A DNA stretch of 57,839 nt, from NCBI GenBank assembly GCA_000620205.1, contig JHVP01000020.1, forward strand, positions 1-57,839, read 5' to 3'. Shown piece after piece: positions 7,887-18,029 of this stretch. Under the pieces are notes generated by a model, which was given only the letters and a program-made list of their open reading frames with translations, did not search any database and was not told the origin of the DNA. Each line of letters begins with the position of its first letter. Positions within the stretch are counted from its first letter, which is position 1. This DNA comes from Geodermatophilaceae bacterium URHA0031 (GTDB lineage: Bacteria; Actinomycetota; Actinomycetes; Mycobacteriales; Geodermatophilaceae). The translations under genes and the position numbers were made by a program.

Positions 7887-8216
7887 TCAGTCGGCGGCCT
7901 TGCTGCCGCTGCCCTGGGAGGCGGCCGGCGCCGGGGAGGAGGTCGAGGAGGACGAGCTGCCGGCGGACTCCTTGTTGCTGCTGCCGCCGTTGCCGGCGGA
8001 CTCCTTGGCCGCCGGGGCGCTGGCGGTCTCCGACTTGCGGCTGTCGGTCCGGTAGAAGCCCGAGCCCTTGAAGACGACGCCGACCGAGCCGTAGACCTTG
8101 CGCACCGGGGAGCCGCACTCCGGGCAGGTGGTCACCGCGGCGTCGGAGAAGGACTGCACGACCTCGAAGTCGTGCTTGCCCTCGGGGTTGGTGCAGACGT
8201 ACTGGTAGGTGGGCAC
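7887..8216 (-). CDS. FmdB/Ruc-type zinc-ribbon protein
   Basis: A 109-residue protein with an N-terminal zinc ribbon and a Ser/Ala/Gly-rich disordered tail. VPTYQYVCTNPEGKHDFEVV, CPECG and VGVVFKGSGFYRTDSR match the FmdB family and specifically Rv0991c (Ruc) of M. tuberculosis, described as a redox-regulated chaperone. Normal members have two CxxC pairs; here only Cys8, Cys31 and Cys34 are present, and His15 may replace the missing Cys. GTG 8216 is preferred to the upstream in-frame start since the family begins MPTY; GAGGAG precedes it. A CIRCE-like operator lies 36 bases upstream, implying HrcA control. Confidence 0.88.
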   Translation of the reverse strand: MPTYQYVCTNPEGKHDFEVVQSFSDAAVTTCPECGSPVRKVYGSVGVVFKGSGFYRTDSRKSETASAPAAKESAGNGGSSNKESAGSSSSSTSSPAPAASQGSGSKAAD

Positions 8217-8251
8217 AGTGCTGCGAACTCCTCGTCGGTGGCCATACCGGG

Positions 8252-8278
8252 CTGGCACTCACCCCCGGTGACTGCCAA
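8252..8278 (-). promoter_or_regulatory. CIRCE-like HrcA operator
   Basis: On the plus strand CTGGCACTC (8252-8260), a 9-base spacer, then GACTGCCAA (8270-8278). This is the CIRCE geometry (9-N9-9 inverted repeat, consensus TTAGCACTC/GAGTGCTAA; actinobacterial form CTGGCACTC). The right half has one internal mismatch. It sits just upstream of the zinc-ribbon gene. Confidence 0.75.
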
Positions 8279-8456
8279 TCATGCGCCGTCCGGCCGCCCG
8301 GCGTCCACGTCTGTCGGCAAGCGTCACGTTTGCGCCGCGGACTCCGTGCGGCACCCTTCCGCGGCCTGTTCCGTCAGCGCGCGGAGCGCGACCTCGCGCC
8401 GGAGTCTGCCCGGGGGTGCCCGGGGCTGCCCGGGGCTGCCCGGGAAGGCGGTCACG

Positions 8457-9110
8457 TCAGGATCGCGCGTCGTGCACGAGGATCGCGACGTGCACCCGGT
8501 TCGTCACTGCGAGCTTGGTGAGAAGACGCGAGACGTGCGCTTTGACGGTGGCCTCGCTCATGAACAGAGCTGCGGCGATCTCGGCGTTGGACGCGCCGGA
8601 CCCCACCGCAGTCGCGACCTCCCGCTCCCGGTCTGTGAGCGACGTCAGGCGCTGGGCAGCGAGGCGACGGCGATCTGCCATGTCGTCGTCGCCGAGGTGG
8701 GAGAGGAGTGTGCGGGTGACCGACGGTGAGAGCATCGCTTCTCCTGCAGCCACGAGGCGGACTGCGTGGATGATCTCCGTGGGCGCTGTGTCCTTCAACA
8801 GGAACCCGTCGGCGCCGGCCCGGAGCGCGCTCATGACGTGCTCGTCGGCCTGGTACGTGGTCAGGACGATCACGTGCGGCGGAGTCGCAAGACGGCGGAG
8901 GACCGACGTGGCGGCGATGCCGTCCATCCCGGGCATCCGGATGTCCATCAGGACGACATCGGGTCGATGCGCCCGCGCGGTCGCGACGGCCTCGGCCCCG
9001 TCGGCAGCCTCGCCCACCACTTCCAGCTCCTCCGACGACGACAGGATCATCCGGAGACCGGCACGCACCAACGCGTCGTCGTCGACCAGGAGCACCCGGA
9101 CCTTCACCAC
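8457..9110 (-). CDS. NarL-family response regulator
   Basis: A 217-residue response regulator. Receiver: LLVDDDALVRAGLRMILSSS (acidic pocket), VLMDIRMPGMDG (phospho-Asp), VIVLTTYQADEHV (conserved Thr) and FLLKDTAP (Lys). A LuxR-type helix-turn-helix is LTDREREVATAVGSGASNAE then FMSEATVKAHVSRLLTKL. Its GTG start overlaps the histidine kinase stop by 7 bases, so it is the kinase's partner. The divergent ABC exporter genes are the likely regulated target. Confidence 0.95.
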   Translation of the reverse strand: MVKVRVLLVDDDALVRAGLRMILSSSEELEVVGEAADGAEAVATARAHRPDVVLMDIRMPGMDGIAATSVLRRLATPPHVIVLTTYQADEHVMSALRAGADGFLLKDTAPTEIIHAVRLVAAGEAMLSPSVTRTLLSHLGDDDMADRRRLAAQRLTSLTDREREVATAVGSGASNAEIAAALFMSEATVKAHVSRLLTKLAVTNRVHVAILVHDARS

Positions 9111-10333
9111 GGCAGGTCGGCCTCGACGACGAAGTCGCCGGAGGCGTTCGGCCCGTGCACCAGAACACCTCTGGCCAAGGTCACCCGCTCCTGCAGACCG
9201 AGGAGACCGGTGCCGGAACCCGGCAGAACCGGACGGTCGGGGGCGCCCAGCGCGGGTGGGTTCCGAACGCTGACGTGCAGGCCGCCGTTCGGCGCTCCCG
9301 CCACGCGAACCTGGGCCTGGGTGCCGCGGGCGTGCTTGCTGATGTTGGTCAGCGCTTCCTGCACGATGCGATAGGCGTCACGACCCAGGGGGCCAGGTGC
9401 GGCAGCTGCACCGTCCACCCGCATCTCGAAGTCGACCTTCGCGCCGGAACGGCGGGTCTCCTCCACCAAGCGTGGGATGTCGGCCAACGTCGGTTGGGGC
9501 ACCGTCGACGGCCGCTCCTGCCCCGGCTCCTCCCGCAGCACGCCGATCACGTCCCGCAGCTCCTCCAGCGCTTGGTGCGCCGTCAACCGCAGCAGCGCTG
9601 CGCTCTCCCGCACCTGGCCGGGAGGCAGGTCGAGTGCGACCTCGAGCCCACCGGCGTGCAGCGCCACCAGGGAGATGCGGTGGGCGAGCACGTCGTGCAT
9701 CTCGCGCGCGATGCGGGTCCGCTCAGCCAGGCGTGCACTCTCGGCGCGGACGAGTTGATCGGCCTCGGCCCGTCGGGCACGGTCACGCAGGGTGGACAGG
9801 AGCTGTCGCCGGGCGCGGACGAACATGCCCCATGCGGTTGCGGCGGCCGCAAGCGCCGCCGTCGGCAGCATCACCGACCAGGTGGTGGTCCGCCCGAGCC
9901 AGATCGAGCACACGACCGCGCACGGGACGAACAGCGCGGCGACGAGCAGGGCGGGCCGGACGGGGCGGTGGACGGCCAGCGAGGACAGTGCCAGCAGACC
10001 GGCGACCGTGCCCGACGTCGAGAACACGCCCAACAGGACGCAGACCAGCGCCACACCGAACGGCCAGCGCCGCCGCCACCACAGTGAGGTGCAGCAGAGA
10101 GCTCCGAACGCGGCATCGATGGCCACCTGCTCCGAGGTCATCCGATTGGCGGCGTCGTCCACGGTGACGCGCAGGATGAGGGCGCCGAGAGCGGCGGCGA
10201 TGACGAAGGCACCGGCGTCGACCGACCAGTCGCGCGCAGTCCTGGGCCCCTCGGTGTCGGGATGAGCCGAGTCGCTCGGTGCCAGCATCGCCGTGGGGGC
10301 GGTCTGGGCCCACCAGCTGGCAAGCCAGGACAT
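9104..10333 (-). CDS. Membrane histidine kinase (NarL-partner type, HisKA_3)
   Basis: A 409-residue sensor kinase. About five N-terminal membrane helices (for example FVIAAALGALILRV, VALVCVLLGVFSTSGTVAGLLA, ALLVAALFVPCAVV, MLPTAALAAAATAW) precede a coiled linker, then HisKA_3 with the phospho-acceptor His in RIAREMHDVLAHRI, and a HATPase domain with VQEALTNISKHA and GTGLLGLQERV. There is no large extracellular sensor, so it may sense membrane stress or its partner transporter. The start is ATG 10333, with -10 TACGCT six bases upstream. The kinase-regulator pair is divergent from an ABC exporter. Confidence 0.93.
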   Translation of the reverse strand: MSWLASWWAQTAPTAMLAPSDSAHPDTEGPRTARDWSVDAGAFVIAAALGALILRVTVDDAANRMTSEQVAIDAAFGALCCTSLWWRRRWPFGVALVCVLLGVFSTSGTVAGLLALSSLAVHRPVRPALLVAALFVPCAVVCSIWLGRTTTWSVMLPTAALAAAATAWGMFVRARRQLLSTLRDRARRAEADQLVRAESARLAERTRIAREMHDVLAHRISLVALHAGGLEVALDLPPGQVRESAALLRLTAHQALEELRDVIGVLREEPGQERPSTVPQPTLADIPRLVEETRRSGAKVDFEMRVDGAAAAPGPLGRDAYRIVQEALTNISKHARGTQAQVRVAGAPNGGLHVSVRNPPALGAPDRPVLPGSGTGLLGLQERVTLARGVLVHGPNASGDFVVEADLPW

Positions 10334-10339
10334 GCTGCG

Positions 10340-10366
10340 AGCGTACGGCTCAGGGCCCCCGTGCAA
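10340..10366 (-). promoter_or_regulatory. Leaderless promoter of the kinase gene
   Basis: On the minus strand TTGCAC (plus-strand 10361-10366), 15-base spacer, TACGCT (10340-10345), then 6 bases to ATG 10333. The spacer is short, so the -35 is less certain than the -10. Confidence 0.5.
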
Positions 10367-10367
10367 C

Positions 10368-10383
10368 ATCGACGAAAGTCGAT
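10368..10383. repeat. Palindrome in the kinase/ABC divergent region
   Basis: ATCGAC, GAAA, GTCGAT forms a perfect 6-4-6 inverted repeat upstream of the kinase promoter and 113 bases before the ABC gene. TGCAAC flanks it on both sides as a direct repeat (10362-10367 and 10386-10391). Candidate binding site for the neighbouring response regulator. Confidence 0.45.
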
Positions 10384-10495
10384 CCTGCAACCGACGAAGA
10401 GCCAGACGTCGGAGGCGGCCAGCCCCCCCCTTCGGACATCGGATCGTGGCCGTCCGCCCGATGTCGCGGCGCACCGGCCAGTTGAGGCTGGTCAC

Positions 10496-11413
10496 ATGAT
10501 CACGACAACCGCTCTCACCAAGAGCTACAAGAAGGTGCCGGTCGTGCGCGACGTCTCGTTGCGCTGCGAACCCGGGACCATCACCGGCTTCCTCGGGGCC
10601 AACGGCGCCGGCAAGTCCACCACGCTGAAGATGATCGTCGGGCTGGTGCGACCCGATCGCGGTACGGCCACCATCGACGGGCGACCGTTCGTCGAGCTGC
10701 CCAACCCGACGCGCGTGGTCGGGATGCTGCTCGACGCGTCCGCGATGCACCCCGGGCGCAGTGGCCGGGCGACGCTCACGATCGCAGCGCGGCTGGCAGG
10801 CGTTCCCACGAGGCGGGTCGAGCACCTGCTGGACCTCGTCGGGATCGCCGATGCGGCGGAGAAGCGGGTGGGGACCTACTCCCTCGGCATGCGCCAACGC
10901 CTCGGCGTCGCCCAGGCCCTCATCGGTGAACCACGGGCGCTGATCCTCGATGAACCAGCGAACGGGCTCGATCCCGAGGGCATCGCCTGGATGCGAACGC
11001 TCCTCCGCGACTTCGCCGACCGTGGCGGCACGGTGCTGCTGTCGAGTCACCTGCTCCACGAGGTGCAGGCCACCGCCGATCATCTCGTCGTCATCTCCGA
11101 CGGGGCCGTGGTGGCCGCCGGCCGGCTGGACGATCTGCTCGCCAGCTCCACGATCCTCGTGCGCAGCCCCGACCCGGTTGCACTTGCCGCGGCGCTCCAG
11201 GTTGCGCAGATCGACTACGTCGCCGGGCCGGGAGATGCGCTCACCGTGGACGTCTCCGGCGGTCGGGTCACGACCGAGGTGCTGGCGGGCGTCGCCCGCG
11301 ACCACCAGGTCCTGCTCACCGAGTTGCGTCAGTCCGAGACAGACGGGCTGGAACAGCTGTTCTTCTCTCTCACCGCCGCCAAGGCGGCTCCGCTCCAGGA
11401 GGCTGCAGCATGA
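10496..11413 (+). CDS. ABC transporter ATP-binding protein
   Basis: A 305-residue nucleotide-binding domain: Walker A GANGAGKST, signature YSLGMRQRLG, Walker B LILDEPANGLDPEG, and H-loop LSSHLLHEV. The C-terminal 80 residues are an extra domain common in drug/peptide exporter ATPases of the CcmA/DrrA/BcrA type. It energises export through the adjacent permease. ATG 10496 follows -10-like GAGGCT by 6 bases. The stop overlaps the permease ATG (ATGA). The divergent two-component system suggests inducible export of a toxic compound. Confidence 0.94.
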   Translation: MITTTALTKSYKKVPVVRDVSLRCEPGTITGFLGANGAGKSTTLKMIVGLVRPDRGTATIDGRPFVELPNPTRVVGMLLDASAMHPGRSGRATLTIAARLAGVPTRRVEHLLDLVGIADAAEKRVGTYSLGMRQRLGVAQALIGEPRALILDEPANGLDPEGIAWMRTLLRDFADRGGTVLLSSHLLHEVQATADHLVVISDGAVVAAGRLDDLLASSTILVRSPDPVALAAALQVAQIDYVAGPGDALTVDVSGGRVTTEVLAGVARDHQVLLTELRQSETDGLEQLFFSLTAAKAAPLQEAAA

Positions 11414-12189
11414 CCACGTCCATCTCCCCCCGGACCCTCGGCATCGACGCGGCACCGTCGGCCCCAGGACCCATCCCGTTCTCACGGCTCGTCCGGGTGG
11501 AGTGGGCCAAGGCCACCGACACCCGTGCCGCCCGCTGGCTCCTCGCTCTCGTGGCGCTGTCGACGGCAGGGCTGACGCTGGCGCCGGTCCTCGCCCCCAC
11601 GAGCTTCGATCAGACCTACGCGAGCTACCTCGGCGTTGCCGCTGTCGGGCTGGTGATCCTCCTGCCCGTGGTGGCGATCCTGATGTTCACCGGCGAATGG
11701 AGCCAACGCAGCGTCATGACCACGTTCACCCAGGAACCGCGACGCATCCGGGTCCTGAACGCCAAGCTGGCGGTGTCGATGGTGCTCGGTGGTGGCGGTG
11801 CGGTCTTCGGCGGAGTGGTCACCGCCGCCGGCCTCGGGCTGGCGGCGGCCTCGGGCCGCGCCCTGGAGGCGGACCTGACCGTCGGCGCCCTCACCGGCTA
11901 TCTGCTCTTCGTGCTCATCAACGTCCTCGCCGGCGTCGCGCTCGGGGCGCTGCTGCAGAGCTCGGCGACTGCCATCGCCGCCTCCTTCGTCCTCCCCGCC
12001 GCCTTTGCGGTGCTCGGCACGGCATCGACGCTGGTGTCGGACTGGATCGACACGTCCTCAGCCTGGAACTGGGTGCTGGAGAACGACTGGGCTGGTCACG
12101 TGCCGCAGATCTCGTTCTCGATCGTCTTCTGGGTGGCGGTCCCGCTCGCCGCCGGCGTCGTCCGGACGATGCGTCGCGACGTCACGTAG
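11410..12189 (+). CDS. ABC-2-type transporter permease
   Basis: A 259-residue integral membrane protein with about six helices (LALVALSTAGLTLAPVL, VAAVGLVILLPVVAILMF, VLGGGGAVFGGVVTAAGLGL, TGYLLFVLINVLAGVALGAL, and so on). GEWSQRSVMTTFTQEPRR is the characteristic ABC-2 motif between the second and third helices. Translationally coupled to the ATPase by ATGA overlap. Together they form a probable bacitracin/drug-type exporter; substrate unknown. Confidence 0.88.
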   Translation: MTTSISPRTLGIDAAPSAPGPIPFSRLVRVEWAKATDTRAARWLLALVALSTAGLTLAPVLAPTSFDQTYASYLGVAAVGLVILLPVVAILMFTGEWSQRSVMTTFTQEPRRIRVLNAKLAVSMVLGGGGAVFGGVVTAAGLGLAAASGRALEADLTVGALTGYLLFVLINVLAGVALGALLQSSATAIAASFVLPAAFAVLGTASTLVSDWIDTSSAWNWVLENDWAGHVPQISFSIVFWVAVPLAAGVVRTMRRDVT

Positions 12190-12281
12190 TCGGCTCGACC
12201 GGGGCCTGGTCGATCGAGATGCGTCGGTCGCCGCCGGACCCCGGTCAGTCCTGCACCGGGACGTCACGAGGGCAGGGCGGC

Positions 12282-12701
12282 TCAGCGCACCTGGTTCATC
12301 CGCACCAGGTTGCCCGCCGGGTCGCGGAAGGCGCAGTCGCGGATCCCGTACGGCTGCTCGATCGGCTCCTGGACGACCTCGGCCCCGCGCGAGGTCAGGG
12401 CGGCGAAGGCGCCGTCGAGGTCCTTGGTGGCCAGCACGATGATCCCGTAGGTGCCCTTGGCCATCATCTCGGCGATGGTCCGGCGTTCGTCGTCGGTGAT
12501 GCCGGGGTCGGCACCCGGCGGGTACAGCACGATCGACGGGCTCTCGGCGCCGGCCGGCGCGACGGTGATCCAGCGCATCCGGCCGGACCCGACGTCGTTG
12601 CGGACCTCGAAGCCGAGGACGTCCCGGTAGAACGTCAGGGAGGCCTCCGCGTCCTCGTGCGGGAGGAACGTCGAGTGGATGGCGATGTCCGTGGTGTCCA
12701 T
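12282..12701 (-). CDS. VOC family protein (glyoxalase-like)
   Basis: A 139-residue protein: MDTTDIAIHSTFLPHEDAEA, LTFYRDVLGFEVRNDVGSGR, and C-terminal IRDCAFRDPAGNLVRM. This is a typical VOC domain with the family's terminal 'DPAGN' loop; an AraC-type gene directly upstream makes the pair a common two-gene module. Metal ligands are partly retained. Start ATG 12701; the in-frame extension to 12779 is unlikely to be coded. Confidence 0.85.
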   Translation of the reverse strand: MDTTDIAIHSTFLPHEDAEASLTFYRDVLGFEVRNDVGSGRMRWITVAPAGAESPSIVLYPPGADPGITDDERRTIAEMMAKGTYGIIVLATKDLDGAFAALTSRGAEVVQEPIEQPYGIRDCAFRDPAGNLVRMNQVR

Positions 12702-12706
12702 GGCCG

Positions 12707-13207
12707 TCACGCTAGGGGCGACCGGGTGCCCCGGGCTTCTCTGTTCCTGACCGGTCTGGTGACCTGCTTGGCCACACACGAGGGCACCCCCGCTGCCGCG
12801 TGCGCCGCCCGCCGGTAGCTGCTGGGGGGCACGCCGACGAGCTCGGTGAACCGGGTGCTGAAGGTGCCCAGCGACGAGCAGCCGACCGCGATGCAGACCT
12901 CGGTGACGCTCAGGTCGCCCTGCCGGAGCAGCGCCATCGCCCGCTCGATGCGGCGGGTCATCAGGTAGGCGTAGGGCGACTCGCCGTAGGCCCGGCGGAA
13001 CTCGCGGCTGAAGTGGCCGGCCGACATGTGCGCCCCGCGGGCGAGCGCCTCGACGTCCAGCGGTTGGGCGTACTCCCGGTCGATCCGGTCGCGCACCCGT
13101 CGCAGCAAGGCCAGGTCGCGCAGCCGCTGCGGGTCCACGACCGGGCCCGGTGTCGGGGGAGGAGGTGGCACGTCCGCATCCTCCCGAGCCGGACCCGGCT
13201 CGTCCAC
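12707..13207 (-). CDS. AraC-family transcriptional regulator
   Basis: A 166-residue regulator with only a DNA-binding domain and a short Pro-rich N-terminus. The first helix-turn-helix is LARGAHMSAGHFSREFRRAY and the second is VGCSSLGTFSTRFTELVGVP, ending with SSYRR. The lack of a ligand-binding half suggests regulation by abundance or a partner. Its stop lies 5 bases before the VOC gene on the same strand, so it probably controls that gene. GTG start at 13207. Confidence 0.9.
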   Translation of the reverse strand: MDEPGPAREDADVPPPPPTPGPVVDPQRLRDLALLRRVRDRIDREYAQPLDVEALARGAHMSAGHFSREFRRAYGESPYAYLMTRRIERAMALLRQGDLSVTEVCIAVGCSSLGTFSTRFTELVGVPPSSYRRAAHAAAGVPSCVAKQVTRPVRNREARGTRSPLA

Positions 13208-13232
13208 ATCCCCCGGCGCGCGGGAGGCGGGC

Positions 13233-15623
<2,391 letters not shown>

Positions 15624-15743
15624 GGTCTCTCCTGTCTCCGGCGGGCCGTCCGGCACCGGGCGGTGTCCCTCGATCGGTGCGCACGGGGCGACGGTCCGCT
15701 GTCTACCGGATCGTGGCGCGCAGCGGGCGGATACGGTCGGCCC

Positions 15744-16226
15744 GTGGACACGCCGTGGCTCGACGAACAGCAGCAACGCACCTGGCGTGCCTGGCTCGCG
15801 GTGACCGAGCTGCTGCCCCGGACCCTGGACGCCCAGCTGCAGCGGGACGCCGGGCTCACCCACGCTGCCTACGTCGTGCTCGCCATGCTGTCGGAGGCGC
15901 CGGACCGCAGCCGCCGGATGAGCGACCTGGCCCGGACCGCGAACCAGTCGCAGAGCCGGCTCTCGCACACCGTGGCCCGGCTGGAGGAGCGCGGCTGGGT
16001 GCGCCGGGTCCGGGCCACCGAGGACCGGCGGGGCAACGTCGCCGTCCTCACCGACGCCGGCTGGGACGTCGTCGCGCGGGTGGCCCCGGGGCACGTGGCC
16101 GCGGTGCGCGACAGCCTGTTCGCCGCGCTCAGCCCGGCGCAGACCGACGCGCTGGAGCAGGTGCTGGCCGCCGTCCTGGACCGGCTGGACCCCGACCGCA
16201 CCCTGCGGGTGCCCGAGGCCGGCTGA
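15744..16226 (+). CDS. MarR-family transcriptional regulator
   Basis: A 160-residue winged-helix regulator: LLPRTLDAQLQRDAGLTHAA, MSDLARTANQSQSRLSHTVA (recognition helix), GWVRRVRATEDRRGNVAVLT (wing), and the C-terminal dimerisation helix. GTG 15744 was chosen for the -10 TACGGT six bases upstream. The divergent gene is the UvrA-like protein, 120 bases away; repression of both promoters by this regulator is the simplest model. Confidence 0.9.
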   Translation: MDTPWLDEQQQRTWRAWLAVTELLPRTLDAQLQRDAGLTHAAYVVLAMLSEAPDRSRRMSDLARTANQSQSRLSHTVARLEERGWVRRVRATEDRRGNVAVLTDAGWDVVARVAPGHVAAVRDSLFAALSPAQTDALEQVLAAVLDRLDPDRTLRVPEAG

Positions 16227-16270
16227 CCCTCCCGGGAAGCCCACCCACCGGGACGGCGTTGGGGTCGGTG

Positions 16271-17293
16271 ATGTCCGAGACCCCGCTGCCCCTGTCCGTC
16301 CTCGAGCTGGCCACCGTCGGGTCGGGTCAGTCGACCGCCGACGCGCTGGCGAACACGGTGCGCGTCGCGCAGGCCGCCGACCGGCTGGGCTACCGGCGGA
16401 TCTGGGTCGCCGAGCACCACAACATGCCGGCCGTGGCCAGCACCAACCCGCCGGTGCTGATCGCCCACCTCGCGGCGGTGACCGAGCGGATCGCGGTCGG
16501 CTCGGGCGGGGTGATGCTGCCCAACCACGCCCCGCTCGTCGTCGCCGAGCAGTTCGCCCTGCTCGAGGCGCTGCACCCGGGCCGGATCGACCTGGGCATC
16601 GGCCGGGCGCCGGGCACCGACCAGCACACCGCCCTCGCGCTCCGCCGGGACCCGAAGGCGCTGTCCGCCGAGGACTTCCCGACCAACCTGCTGGACCTGC
16701 TCGGGCTCTTCGGTGACGAGCGGGTGGAGGGCGGGCTGGCCGAGCGGTTCAGCGCCACGCCGGCGGCGGTCACCGCGCCGCGGGTGGTGCTGCTGGGCTC
16801 CAGCGGGTTCTCCGCGCAGCTCGCCGGCCAGCTCGGTCTGCCGTTCACCTTCGCGCACCACTTCGGCAGCCCGAACACGGTCGCGGCGCTGGACCTCTAC
16901 CGCGAGACGTTCGTGCCCTCCGCCGTCCTCGACCGGCCGTACGCGATCGTCACCGCGAACACCCTGGTCGCCGACTCCGACGACCAGGCCCGCCGGCTCG
17001 CGCTGCCCGGCCAGTTGATGCGGCTGTCCATCCGCACCAACCGGCTGCGGCCGGTCCCCAGCCTCGAGGAGGCCGTCGCCGACCCCGAGCGCGCAGCCGC
17101 CGAGGCGATGCCGAGCAACGCGGTCGTCGGCGGGCCGGCGTCCGCGGTCGCCGCCCTGCGGCAGCTGGCCGCGGACACCGGCGCCGACGAGCTGATGGTC
17201 ACCGCCTCCACGCACGGGGTCGCCGAGCGGCTGCGCAGCCTGGAGCTCCTGGCCCGGGCGTGGGGCCTGCCTCCCGAGCGCGCTGCCGCGTGA
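16271..17293 (+). CDS. LLM class flavin-dependent oxidoreductase
   Basis: A 340-residue luciferase-like monooxygenase: LSVLELATVGSGQSTADAL, RIWVAEHHNMPAVASTNPP, and IGRAPGTDQHTALALRRDP match the MsnO8/YhbW-type subgroup of F420- or FMN-dependent enzymes. TGADELMVTASTHGVAERL closes the barrel. Subgroup members act on small organic substrates; the cofactor (FMN or F420) cannot be told here. It follows the MarR gene by 44 bases on the same strand, so it may be cotranscribed with it. Confidence 0.88.
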   Translation: MSETPLPLSVLELATVGSGQSTADALANTVRVAQAADRLGYRRIWVAEHHNMPAVASTNPPVLIAHLAAVTERIAVGSGGVMLPNHAPLVVAEQFALLEALHPGRIDLGIGRAPGTDQHTALALRRDPKALSAEDFPTNLLDLLGLFGDERVEGGLAERFSATPAAVTAPRVVLLGSSGFSAQLAGQLGLPFTFAHHFGSPNTVAALDLYRETFVPSAVLDRPYAIVTANTLVADSDDQARRLALPGQLMRLSIRTNRLRPVPSLEEAVADPERAAAEAMPSNAVVGGPASAVAALRQLAADTGADELMVTASTHGVAERLRSLELLARAWGLPPERAAA

Positions 17294-17306
17294 GCGGGTC
17301 CGCCCG

Positions 17307-17891
17307 CTAGGAGGCCTTGAGGACGGCGGCCTTGACGCTGGTCAGGCCGGCGCCGAGGGCGCCGCGCAGGGTCGAGGCGGTCCGCTGCTGCTCGCCCTGC
17401 TTGGCCGCCAGCACGATGAGCACACCGGTCAGCGCCGGGTTCACCCACTGCAGCGGCTTCTGGCTCCGCTGCGCCGCCGCGACGTCCGGCGGGGTGGCGG
17501 TGTCCGGCTCGGTGGCGGTCGCGCTGGGGGTCGGCGCCTGGGCCCCGATCTTGGCGCCCAGCACGCCACTGGCCACCGACGTCCCGATGGCGGCGACGGT
17601 GAGCACGCTCTTGAGGACCGTGTTCGCCGTCGCGCCGGAGTCGGTGGCCACCCGGCCGCGGTCGGCGCGGAGCATGCCGACCGAGCCGACCAGGTGGGCG
17701 GCCATGGCCGCGCCCTGCACCGGCCACCACGCCGCCCAGCCGATCGAGGACAGCCGGGTGCGCTCGGTGCTGTCGTGCGCGGCCGCCGCGGCCTTGTTCA
17801 GGCCGACGGCACCCATGAGGTTTCCGCCGAACCAGATGGCCAGGCCGAGGTCGTGCATCGAGCGGAGGACGGTGTGCTGGTCGTGGGACAT
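17307..17891 (-). CDS. Conserved hypothetical membrane protein
   Basis: A 194-residue protein with about four hydrophobic segments (AIWFGGNLMGAVGLN, AWWPVQGAAMAAHLVGSVGM, SVLTVAAIGTSVASGVLGA, ALTGVLIVLAAKQ), opening MSHDQHTVLRSMHDLGLAIW. I do not recognise a named family; it resembles actinobacterial membrane proteins with an N-terminal His-containing motif. ATG 17891 is preceded by CCAGGAGAC on the minus strand, a good ribosome site. It converges with the oxidoreductase gene (13-base gap). Confidence 0.65.
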   Translation of the reverse strand: MSHDQHTVLRSMHDLGLAIWFGGNLMGAVGLNKAAAAAHDSTERTRLSSIGWAAWWPVQGAAMAAHLVGSVGMLRADRGRVATDSGATANTVLKSVLTVAAIGTSVASGVLGAKIGAQAPTPSATATEPDTATPPDVAAAQRSQKPLQWVNPALTGVLIVLAAKQGEQQRTASTLRGALGAGLTSVKAAVLKAS

Positions 17892-18029
17892 CAGGTCTCC
17901 TGGAGGTATGCAGGCACCGGGCCGGACGGTCTCACCGGCTCCGTCCCGACCCGTGCCCGCTCCTCGGCGCAGCAACCCTGTTGCGGGCCACCGACTCCAC
18001 CCCGGGCGACCTGAGCGGTGCCGGCCGGC

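Noticed and set aside
8411..8440. Three 10-bp GC-rich tandem units near the response-regulator end
   Set aside because: Likely low-complexity drift (CGGGGCTGCC repeats); no function suggested.
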